From an uncultured Prevotellaceae bacterium (GTDB taxonomy: Bacteria > Bacteroidota > Bacteroidia > Bacteroidales > Bacteroidaceae), in the NCBI GenBank assembly GCA_946186505.1, contig CAMHNI010000007.1, positions 61,608-125,607 of the forward strand: 64,000 bases of DNA, written 5' to 3'. The first letter of the stretch is position 1, and each line of letters begins with the position of its first letter. Both the position numbers and the translations under genes were made by a program. Below the pieces are notes generated by a model. The model searched no databases and was not told the DNA's origin. It saw nothing but the letters and a program-made list of their open reading frames with translations. Shown here in pieces: positions 48,429-56,019 of the stretch.

Positions 48429-50273
48429 ATGTGTGGAATAGTAGGATACATTGGCACAAAAGAGGCCTTTCCCGTCTTGATAAAAGGTTTGCGACGACTG
48501 GAGTACCGAGGTTATGACTCTGCAGGCGTGGCACTGATAAACGGCGAAGGTGAGTTGAACGTCTATAAAGCGAAGGGCAAGGTTGATAATCTATGTGAGT
48601 ACTGTGCTGACAAGAATGTCGGCGGTACCGTCGGCATTGCCCATACACGCTGGGCGACGCATGGCGAGCCTTCAAGCCGTAACGCCCACCCGCACTATTC
48701 GGAGTCACGAAATCTGGCTATCATTCATAACGGTATTATTGAGAACTACGCCGAGCTGAAGCAGAAACTTCAGGAGAAGGGCGTGAAGTTTGTGAGCGAC
48801 ACCGATACTGAGGTGCTGGTGCAGTTGATAGAGTATATCAAGGAGCACAAGCAGCTGGATCTGCTGACAGCCATACAGGCGGCACTCAGTCAGGTGATAG
48901 GAGCTTATGCCATTGCCGTGCTTGACCGCCGCGATCCTGAGCAGATTATCGCTGCCCGCAAACAGAGTCCGTTGGTGGTAGGCATCGGTGATGATGAGTT
49001 CTTCCTTGCCAGTGACGCCAGTCCTATCGTGGAATATACTGACAAGGTCGTTTATTTGGAGGATGGCAACATTGCTGTCATTCGTCGCGGTCAGGAGCTG
49101 CGTGTTGTCAGTATATTGAACGAGCAGCAGGAACTGCATGTGAAGACAGTAGATATTAATCTTGGTCAGATAGAAAAGGGCGGTTTCCCCCATTTTATGC
49201 TGAAGGAGATTTTCGAGCAGCCGGAGTGCCTGACCAACTGCATGAGGGGTAGGGTGAATGTTGAAGCGGACCATGTGACACTTTCAGCATTGATAGACTA
49301 TCGCCGTCAGTTGCTTTCTGCCAAACGTATGGTCATCGTCGCTTGTGGTACCAGTTGGCATGCCGGACTGATAGGCAAGCAGATCATCGAGTCGCTTTGC
49401 CGCATACCCGTTGAAGTGGAGTATGCCTCGGAGTTCCGCTACCGCAATCCTGTCATCAGCAAGGACGATGTCGTGGTGGCTATCTCACAGAGTGGTGAGA
49501 CGGCTGACACGCTGGCCGCCGTGCAACTGGCCAAGGATAAGGGTGCCTTCATCTACGGCATCTGCAACGCCATCGGAAGCAGTATTCCCCGTGCTACCGA
49601 TACGGGTACCTATATTCACGTAGGTCCTGAGATTGGCGTAGCCTCGACGAAGGCCTTTACGGGCCAGGTGACGGTGCTGACGATGATAGCGCTGGCCATG
49701 GGCGAGGCAAAGGGGACTATTGACCGGCAGGAGTACCTCCAGATTGTCAAGGGGCTGAGTGAGATTCCCGACAAGATACGTGAGGTGCTGCAGACGAATG
49801 ACCGTGTGGCTGACCTCGCGCGTACCTTTACTTACGCGCATAACTTCCTGTACTTAGGGCGCGGCTATTCGTACCCTGTGGCACTGGAAGGTGCGCTGAA
49901 GCTGAAAGAAATTTCATATATACATGCCGAGGGCTATCCTGCAGCCGAGATGAAGCACGGGCCGATTGCCTTGATTGACTCCGACATGCCTGTTGTGGTC
50001 ATCGCCACGCATAATGCGATGTACGAGAAGGTGCTGTCGAACATACAGGAGATCAAGGCACGGCAGGGTAGGGTGATAGCCCTTGTCAGCAAGGGTGACG
50101 ACACCATCGCAAAGATTGCCGACGAGGTGATAGAGTTGCCAGACGTTCTGGAGTGTCTCGAACCGTTAGTGGCCACGATACCCCTTCAGCTGTTGGCCTA
50201 CCACGTTGCCGTTTGCAAAGGTAAGAACGTTGACCAGCCAAGGAATTTGGCCAAGTCGGTGACCGTTGAATAA
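48429..50273 (+). CDS. glmS: Glutamine-fructose-6-phosphate aminotransferase (isomerising)
   Basis: 614 residues, usual length. It makes glucosamine-6-phosphate for peptidoglycan and LPS. N-terminal nucleophile Cys directly after Met (MCGIVGYIGTKEAFPVLIKGLRRLEYRGYDSAGVAL), TRWATHGEPSSRNAHPH, then two SIS domains (VACGTSWHAGLIGKQ, VVVAISQSGETADTLAAVQLAKDKG, YLGRGYSYPVALEGALKLKEISYIHAEGYPAAEMKHGPIAL). The final NVDQPRNLAKSVTVE is the GlmS C-tail. No glmS ribozyme-like leader is present. A terminator separates it from carA. Confidence 0.96.
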   Translation: MCGIVGYIGTKEAFPVLIKGLRRLEYRGYDSAGVALINGEGELNVYKAKGKVDNLCEYCADKNVGGTVGIAHTRWATHGEPSSRNAHPHYSESRNLAIIHNGIIENYAELKQKLQEKGVKFVSDTDTEVLVQLIEYIKEHKQLDLLTAIQAALSQVIGAYAIAVLDRRDPEQIIAARKQSPLVVGIGDDEFFLASDASPIVEYTDKVVYLEDGNIAVIRRGQELRVVSILNEQQELHVKTVDINLGQIEKGGFPHFMLKEIFEQPECLTNCMRGRVNVEADHVTLSALIDYRRQLLSAKRMVIVACGTSWHAGLIGKQIIESLCRIPVEVEYASEFRYRNPVISKDDVVVAISQSGETADTLAAVQLAKDKGAFIYGICNAIGSSIPRATDTGTYIHVGPEIGVASTKAFTGQVTVLTMIALAMGEAKGTIDRQEYLQIVKGLSEIPDKIREVLQTNDRVADLARTFTYAHNFLYLGRGYSYPVALEGALKLKEISYIHAEGYPAAEMKHGPIALIDSDMPVVVIATHNAMYEKVLSNIQEIKARQGRVIALVSKGDDTIAKIADEVIELPDVLECLEPLVATIPLQLLAYHVAVCKGKNVDQPRNLAKSVTVE

Positions 50274-50280
50274 CAATAAG

Positions 50281-50313
50281 GGCGATTCGTCAGTTAGACG
50301 TTTCGCCTTTTTT
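50281..50313 (+). terminator. Terminator after glmS
   Basis: GGCGA...CGTC pairs with GACG...TCGCC with a 2x2 internal mismatch, followed by TTTTTT. It ends 17 bp before the carA ATG. Confidence 0.75.
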
Positions 50314-50330
50314 ATAAATAGATAGACGAA

Positions 50331-51413
50331 ATGAGAGATGTAACACTTGTCCTGCAGGACGGGACAACATTCAAGGGAAAGAGCTTCGGGTATGAAAAGC
50401 CCGTGGCCGGAGAAGTGGTCTTTAACACGGCGATGATGGGCTACCCCGAATCGCTGACCGACCCCAGCTATGCCGGACAGCTGATGACGCTGACCTATCC
50501 GCTGGTGGGCAACTACGGTGTGCCGCCGTTTACAATGGAAGAGAACGGCCTGCCTACGTTCATGGAGAGCGACCGCATCTATGCCGAGGCCCTGATTGTG
50601 AGCGACTACTCAGAGGAGTACTCCCACTGGAACGCCAAGGAGAGTCTCAGCGACTGGCTGAAACGGGAAAAGGTGCCAGGCGTGACGGGCATTGACACCC
50701 GCCAGCTGACGAAGGTGCTGCGCGAACATGGCGTGATGATGGGAAAACTGGTGTTTGAAGGTAATGAGGCCAATGAGACCAATGGGACTCAGGAAAACTA
50801 CGGCGCCGTGAACTGGGTGGAGCGCGTTTCGTGCAAGGATATCATTCGCTATAACGAGGGTGCCGGTAGGAAGGTGGTACTGGTTGACTGCGGCGTGAAG
50901 GCCAACATCATCCGCTGTCTGATTAAACGCGGAGTTGAGGTGATTCGTGTTCCCTGGAACTACGACTACACGGCGATGGCGTTCGACGGCCTGTTCCTTG
51001 CTAATGGTCCCGGCGATCCTGATATGTGCGTTGATGCCGTTGAGGTGCTGAAGAAGCAGATGTCGCAATCGAGAAAGCCCATCTGCGGTATCTGCATGGG
51101 TAACCAGCTGTTGGCAAAGGCCGGAGGTGCCACTATCTATAAATTGAAGTACGGTCACCGCTCACACAACCAGCCTGTGCGCGAGGTAGGAACGAACCGT
51201 TGCTACGTGACTTCTCAGAATCACGGCTATGCGGTGGATGCTGCCACGCTGGGCAACGACTGGCGCGAGTTGTTCGTGAACATGAACGACGGTTCGAACG
51301 AGGGCATCCGTCACCTGACGAATCCCTGGTTCTCCTCGCAGTTCCATCCTGAAGCCTGCTCTGGCCCTGTGGATACTGAATTCATGTTCGATCGTTTCAT
51401 AGAAACGCTCTGA
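50331..51413 (+). CDS. carA: Carbamoyl-phosphate synthase small subunit
   Basis: 360 residues. The glutamine amidotransferase part of carbamoyl-phosphate synthesis for arginine and pyrimidines. N-terminal CPSase_sm domain (LVLQDGTTFKGKSFGYEKPVAGEVVFNTAMMGYPESLTDPSYAGQ), the GVTGIDTRQLTKVLREHG loop, the nucleophile Cys in PICGICMGNQLLA and HPEACSGPVD. Around residue 145 a period-9 repeat encodes NEA-NET-NGT, not present in the homologues I recall. carB follows after 30 bp. The glmS terminator just upstream means carAB probably has its own promoter, but no good TAnnTTTG box is seen. Confidence 0.95.
   Translation: MRDVTLVLQDGTTFKGKSFGYEKPVAGEVVFNTAMMGYPESLTDPSYAGQLMTLTYPLVGNYGVPPFTMEENGLPTFMESDRIYAEALIVSDYSEEYSHWNAKESLSDWLKREKVPGVTGIDTRQLTKVLREHGVMMGKLVFEGNEANETNGTQENYGAVNWVERVSCKDIIRYNEGAGRKVVLVDCGVKANIIRCLIKRGVEVIRVPWNYDYTAMAFDGLFLANGPGDPDMCVDAVEVLKKQMSQSRKPICGICMGNQLLAKAGGATIYKLKYGHRSHNQPVREVGTNRCYVTSQNHGYAVDAATLGNDWRELFVNMNDGSNEGIRHLTNPWFSSQFHPEACSGPVDTEFMFDRFIETL
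50763..50789 (+). repeat. In-frame period-9 repeat inside carA
   Basis: Three contiguous 9-nt units, AATGAGGCC, AATGAGACC and AATGGGACT, in frame. The rlmD repeat at 4617-4643 has the same unit length, reading frame and consensus. Confidence 0.7.
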
Positions 51414-51443
51414 CAATTGAAAATGGATAATAGATAATTGAAG

Positions 51444-54400
51444 ATGAAAGATCAGAATATAAAGAAAGTCCTGTTACTTGGTTCAGGCGCATTGAAGATA
51501 GGCGAGGCCGGAGAGTTCGACTATAGTGGTTCGCAGGCGTTAAAGGCATTGCGCGAGGAGGGCATCAAGACGGTGCTCATCAATCCCAATATTGCCACAG
51601 TGCAGACCTCGGAGGGTGTGGCAGATGAGATATACTTCCTGCCTGTGCAGCCTTATTTCGTGGAGAAAGTCATTGAGAAGGAGCGTCCTGACGGCATTCT
51701 GCTGGCCTTCGGTGGTCAGACGGCGCTGAACTGTGGTGTAGAGCTGTACCAGAGCGGCGTACTGGAGAAGTACAATGTGAAGGTGTTAGGTACGCCTGTG
51801 CAGGCCATTATGGATACGGAAGACCGCGAGTTGTTTGTGAAGAAGCTCGACGAGATAGGCGTGAAGACCATCAAGAGCCAGGCTTGCGACAACATTGAGG
51901 ACGCCCGCAAGGCAGCTGCCGAGCTGGGCTATCCCGTCATCCTGCGTGCCGCCTACGCCCTTGGCGGCTTGGGCTCCGGCTTCTGTGACAACGAGGACGA
52001 ACTGAACAAACTGGCAGAGAAGGCCTTCTCGTTCTCGCCGCAGGTGCTGGTGGAGAAGTCGTTGAAGGGCTGGAAGGAGATAGAGTACGAGGTGGTGCGC
52101 GACCGCTACGACAACTGCATCACCGTTTGTAACATGGAGAACTTCGACCCCCTGGGCATCCATACCGGCGAGTCTATCGTCATTGCTCCCTCACAGACGC
52201 TGACCAACTCGGAATACCACAAACTGCGCGCGCTGGCCATCAAGATTATCCGTCATATCGGCATCGTCGGCGAGTGTAACGTGCAGTATGCCTTTGACCC
52301 GCAGTCGGAGGACTATCGCGTCATTGAGGTTAACGCCCGCTTGAGCCGTTCGTCGGCACTTGCCTCTAAGGCTACGGGCTATCCCTTGGCTTTCGTGGCT
52401 GCCAAGCTGGGCATGGGCTACGGTCTGTTTGAGCTGAAGAACTCGGTAACAAAGACCACTTCGGCCTTCTTCGAGCCGGCCTTGGACTATGTGGTGTGCA
52501 AGATTCCGCGCTGGGATCTGTCGAAGTTCCACGGCGTTGACAAGGAACTTGGCTCCTCGATGAAGTCTGTAGGCGAAGTGATGGCCATTGGCCGGAATTT
52601 CGAGGAAGCCCTGCAGAAGGGCCTGCGCATGATTGGTCAGGGCATGCACGGTTTCGTGGAGAACAAGGAACTGAAGATTCCCGATATCGACGCAGCCCTG
52701 CGTGAGCCTACGGATAAGCGCGTGTTTGTCATTTCGAAGGCCATGCACCTGCCGGAGTACACCATCGACCGCATCCATGAGCTGACAAAGATTGACAAAT
52801 GGTTCCTGCAGAAGCTGAAGCACATCATCGATATTGATGAGAAATTGAAGAAGAAGAATGTCAATACGTTGGAAGAGGAGTTGTTGCGCGAGGCTAAGGT
52901 CTATGGCTTTACAGACTTCCAGATTGCCCGTGCCGTAGGACTGGAACATGAGTTCGGCAATATGCACCAGGCGATGCTCGTGGTGCGCAACCGTCGTAAG
53001 CAGCTGGGCATCCTGCCTGTGGTGAAGCAGATTGACACGCTGGCCGCCGAGTACCCTGCTCAGACCAACTACCTCTACGTCACCTACTCAGGCGTGAAGG
53101 GCGACATCCAATTCGAGCATGACGGAAAGAGCATCATCGTGCTTGGTTCAGGTGCCTACCGCATCGGTTCCAGCGTGGAGTTCGACTGGTGCGGCGTGCA
53201 GGCCCTGAATACCATCCGCAAGGAAAGGCCACAGGTAGGAGCAGCAGCGGGAACGGGCTGGCGAAGCGTGATGATCAACTATAACCCTGAGACCGTGAGT
53301 ACCGACTACGATATGTGCGATCGCCTCTACTTTGACGAGCTGACCTTCGAGCGTGTGCTCGACATCATCGAGCTGGAACAGCCTCACGGTGTGATTGTCT
53401 CCACGGGCGGACAGATTCCCAACAATCTGGCTATGTACTTGGACGAGCAGCATGTGCCCATCCTCGGCACACAGGCCATCGACATCGACGGTGCCGAAGA
53501 CCGTGCCAAGTTCTCGCAGATGCTCAACGAGCTGGGTGTGAACCAGCCGGAGTGGAGCGCGCTGACCAGTATGGAGGACATCGACAAGTTTGTTGACCGC
53601 GTGGGCTTCCCCGTGCTCGTTCGTCCCTCATACGTCCTCAGCGGTGCTGCCATGAACGTCTGCTCCAACCGCGACGAGCTGGAGCGCTTCCTGCAGTTGG
53701 CCGCCAACGTGTCAGAAGACCATCCCGTGGTAGTTTCCAAGTTCATTGAGCATGCCAAGGAGATTGAGATGGACGCCGTGGCCAAGGACGGCGAGATACT
53801 GGCCTACGCTATCAGCGAGCATATTGAGTTTGCCGGCGTACACTCAGGCGACGCTACCATCCAGTTCCCGCCTCAAAAGCTCTACGTGGAGACTGTGCGC
53901 CGCATCAAGCGCATCTCGCGCCAGATAGCTAAGGCCCTGCACATCAACGGTCCGTTCAACATCCAGTATATGGCCCGCGACAACGATATCCTTGTCATCG
54001 AGTGCAACCTGCGTGCCAGCCGAAGCTTCCCCTTTGTGAGCAAGGTGCTGAAGCTGAATCTCATCGACCTGGCTACGAAGGTCATGCTGGGACTGCCGGT
54101 GGAGAAGCCGGGCAAGAACCTCTTCGACCTCGACTATGTGGGTATCAAGGCCTCGCAGTTCTCGTTCAACCGTCTGCAGAAGGCCGACCCCGTGCTGGGT
54201 GTCGATATGGCTTCTACTGGCGAGGTGGGCTGCATTGGCGACAATACCGATACTGCCCTGCTGAAGTCGATGCTTTCTGTGGGCCACCGCATACCGAAGA
54301 AGACGGTGCTGCTCTCTACCGGTGGTGCCAAGCAGAAGGCCGAGATGCTCGATGCTGCCCGCATGCTGGTGGAACACGGCTACGAACTCTATGCTACCGG

Positions 54401-54701
54401 CGGTACGTCGAAGTATCTGGCCGACAATGGCATCAGCAATACGCTGGTACACTGGCCGTCGGACGAAGGAAAGCCCCAGGCACTCGACCTGTTGCATGAA
54501 CACAAGATTGACATGGTGGTGAACATTCCGAAGGATCTGACCACTCACGAATTGACCAACGGTTATAAGATACGTCGTGCGGCTATCGACCTGAATGTGC
54601 CGCTGATTACCAACAGCCGTCTTGCCTCCGCTTTTATCCATGCTTTTTGCACCGTAGGTCTCGACGGGATAGGCATTAAGTCTTGGAGTGAGTACAAATA
54701 A
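51444..54701 (+). CDS. carB: Carbamoyl-phosphate synthase large subunit
   Basis: 1085 residues. Two ATP-grasp halves: the first with VLLLGSGALKIGEAGEFDYSGSQALKALREEG and PVILRAAYALGGLGSGFC, the second with IIVLGSGAYRIGSSVEFDWCGVQALNTIRKE and FPVLVRPSYVLSGAAMNVC; then the C-terminal MGS regulatory domain (TVLLSTGGAKQKAEMLDAARMLVEHGYELYATGGTS). It makes carbamoyl phosphate from bicarbonate, ATP and ammonia from CarA. The start is the ATG at 51444 (MKDQNIKK), not the TTG of the track. A stretch KERPQVGAAAGTGW in the second half looks like a short in-frame insertion. A long palindrome follows the stop. Confidence 0.95.
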   Translation: MKDQNIKKVLLLGSGALKIGEAGEFDYSGSQALKALREEGIKTVLINPNIATVQTSEGVADEIYFLPVQPYFVEKVIEKERPDGILLAFGGQTALNCGVELYQSGVLEKYNVKVLGTPVQAIMDTEDRELFVKKLDEIGVKTIKSQACDNIEDARKAAAELGYPVILRAAYALGGLGSGFCDNEDELNKLAEKAFSFSPQVLVEKSLKGWKEIEYEVVRDRYDNCITVCNMENFDPLGIHTGESIVIAPSQTLTNSEYHKLRALAIKIIRHIGIVGECNVQYAFDPQSEDYRVIEVNARLSRSSALASKATGYPLAFVAAKLGMGYGLFELKNSVTKTTSAFFEPALDYVVCKIPRWDLSKFHGVDKELGSSMKSVGEVMAIGRNFEEALQKGLRMIGQGMHGFVENKELKIPDIDAALREPTDKRVFVISKAMHLPEYTIDRIHELTKIDKWFLQKLKHIIDIDEKLKKKNVNTLEEELLREAKVYGFTDFQIARAVGLEHEFGNMHQAMLVVRNRRKQLGILPVVKQIDTLAAEYPAQTNYLYVTYSGVKGDIQFEHDGKSIIVLGSGAYRIGSSVEFDWCGVQALNTIRKERPQVGAAAGTGWRSVMINYNPETVSTDYDMCDRLYFDELTFERVLDIIELEQPHGVIVSTGGQIPNNLAMYLDEQHVPILGTQAIDIDGAEDRAKFSQMLNELGVNQPEWSALTSMEDIDKFVDRVGFPVLVRPSYVLSGAAMNVCSNRDELERFLQLAANVSEDHPVVVSKFIEHAKEIEMDAVAKDGEILAYAISEHIEFAGVHSGDATIQFPPQKLYVETVRRIKRISRQIAKALHINGPFNIQYMARDNDILVIECNLRASRSFPFVSKVLKLNLIDLATKVMLGLPVEKPGKNLFDLDYVGIKASQFSFNRLQKADPVLGVDMASTGEVGCIGDNTDTALLKSMLSVGHRIPKKTVLLSTGGAKQKAEMLDAARMLVEHGYELYATGGTSKYLADNGISNTLVHWPSDEGKPQALDLLHEHKIDMVVNIPKDLTTHELTNGYKIRRAAIDLNVPLITNSRLASAFIHAFCTVGLDGIGIKSWSEYK

Positions 54702-54715
54702 TCTGCCAGAACAAA

Positions 54716-54762
54716 AAAAGTGGTGTAATAATTTGGTGAATCCAAATTATTACACTATTTTT
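54716..54762. terminator. Long palindrome after carB, overlapping the kinase promoter
   Basis: GTGTAATAATTTGG (54723-54736) and CCAAATTATTACAC (54742-54755) form a perfect 14-bp stem around TGAAT, and the pairing extends outward through AAAAAGTG/TATTTTT with two G-T pairs. It can act as a two-way terminator; its right arm also forms the kinase -7 box. Confidence 0.8.
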
Positions 54763-54763
54763 G
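54756..54763 (+). promoter_or_regulatory. -7 promoter box of the REC-kinase gene
   Basis: TATTTTTG lies within the right arm of the palindrome, 29 bp before the ATG. Confidence 0.55.
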
Positions 54764-54792
54764 CAAACCGTAACAATAACTGAGAATCAATC

Positions 54793-55935
54793 ATGGATGC
54801 AGGTAATGCCTTAGAATCACAGATTAACCGGAGTGATTACAAAATCTTAATCGTTGATGACGTTGTCAGCAATGTCTTGCTGCTTAAGATCTTGTTGACG
54901 AACGAGAAATTCCAGGTTTGTACCGCTAATTGTGGTAATATGTGTATTGAACAGGCTCGTACCGAGAAGCCCGACTTGATACTACTCGACGTGATGATGC
55001 CTGATATCAGTGGTTTTGACACTGCCGTCATCCTGAAAAAGGATCCTGAGCTGAAAGACATCCCCATCATATTCCTTACGGCTTTGAACAGCCCTGCCGA
55101 CTTGGTGAAAGGATTTCAGGTCGGAGCAAGTGACTTCCTCTCGAAGCCTTTTAATAAAGAGGAACTCATTGTGCGTGTGATGCACCAGATTACTTTCTTG
55201 GCTGCCAAGCGCTTGATTGAGAAACAGAACCGCGAACTGATGGCTACCATCAACAACCGCGACAAGATGTACAGTGTCATTGCCCATGATTTACGTTCGC
55301 CGATGGCCAGCATACGCATGGTGCTTAACCTTGTGGTGGCTTCCACCTCACCCGAACTTGTCGGACCTGAACTTTTTGAACTGCTTGACAAGGCCAATAA
55401 AGAGTCGGAGGAGGTCCATGACCTCCTGGACAATCTGCTGAAATGGACAAAGAGCCAGACGGGCCGCCTCAGCGTGGTACTGCAAGACCTTGACCTGAAC
55501 GATATTATCCCTGGTGTGGTGGATATTTTTGAAATGATTGCCGCCACAAAACAGATCAAGTTGTCCTATAACGGTTCTTCTATCATAGTCCGTGCTGACA
55601 ATGACATGTTGAAGACCATTGTTCGCAATTTCATGTCTAATGCCGTCAAGTTCTCTCCTGAGAATTCCACGATAGAGATTTCTGTAAGTCCGTTAGACTC
55701 TGACTTTGCCAAGATAAGTGTTCGCGATCATGGCGTCGGCATTGCCGCAGACCGTATCGGTTCTATTTTCCACAAAGGCGAAACCACTTACGGCACAGGG
55801 GGTGAGGAAGGCTCTGGCCTCGGTCTTCAGCTCTGTCAGGACTTTGCCCGCAAAATCGGCGGTGATGTTATGGTGGAGTCTGTTGAGGGCGAAGGTTCCA
55901 CGTTTAGCGTGATGGTGCCTTTGAAGAAGGATTAG
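54793..55935 (+). CDS. Response regulator receiver-histidine kinase hybrid
   Basis: 380 residues, cytoplasmic, no membrane segments. The receiver comes first (about residues 16-135: ILIVDDVVSNVLLL, phosphoacceptor Asp in PDLILLDVMMPD, IIFLTAL, FLSKPF), then a coiled linker (AAKRLIEKQNRELMATINN), the HisKA dimer with H-box AHDLRSPMASIRM, and the HATPase with NFMSNAVKFSPE, VRDHGVGIAADR and GSGLGLQLCQDFARKIGG. The REC-first order is common in Bacteroidetes and means the kinase is probably itself controlled by phosphorylation from another kinase. No cognate output regulator gene is adjacent. Its promoter overlaps the palindrome after carB. Confidence 0.9.
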   Translation: MDAGNALESQINRSDYKILIVDDVVSNVLLLKILLTNEKFQVCTANCGNMCIEQARTEKPDLILLDVMMPDISGFDTAVILKKDPELKDIPIIFLTALNSPADLVKGFQVGASDFLSKPFNKEELIVRVMHQITFLAAKRLIEKQNRELMATINNRDKMYSVIAHDLRSPMASIRMVLNLVVASTSPELVGPELFELLDKANKESEEVHDLLDNLLKWTKSQTGRLSVVLQDLDLNDIIPGVVDIFEMIAATKQIKLSYNGSSIIVRADNDMLKTIVRNFMSNAVKFSPENSTIEISVSPLDSDFAKISVRDHGVGIAADRIGSIFHKGETTYGTGGEEGSGLGLQLCQDFARKIGGDVMVESVEGEGSTFSVMVPLKKD

Positions 55936-56019
55936 AAATGAAAAAACGTTAATTCGGTGACGTCAAATTAAACATTATTTAGTCTTAGGGGTCAAATTTG
56001 AAAACCATACATTGACTAA

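Noticed and set aside
51417-51443. A/T-rich string between carA and carB (TGAAAATGGATAATAGATAATTGAAGATG) as a regulatory site
   Set aside because: It looks like another simple intergenic repeat and shows no promoter or hairpin.
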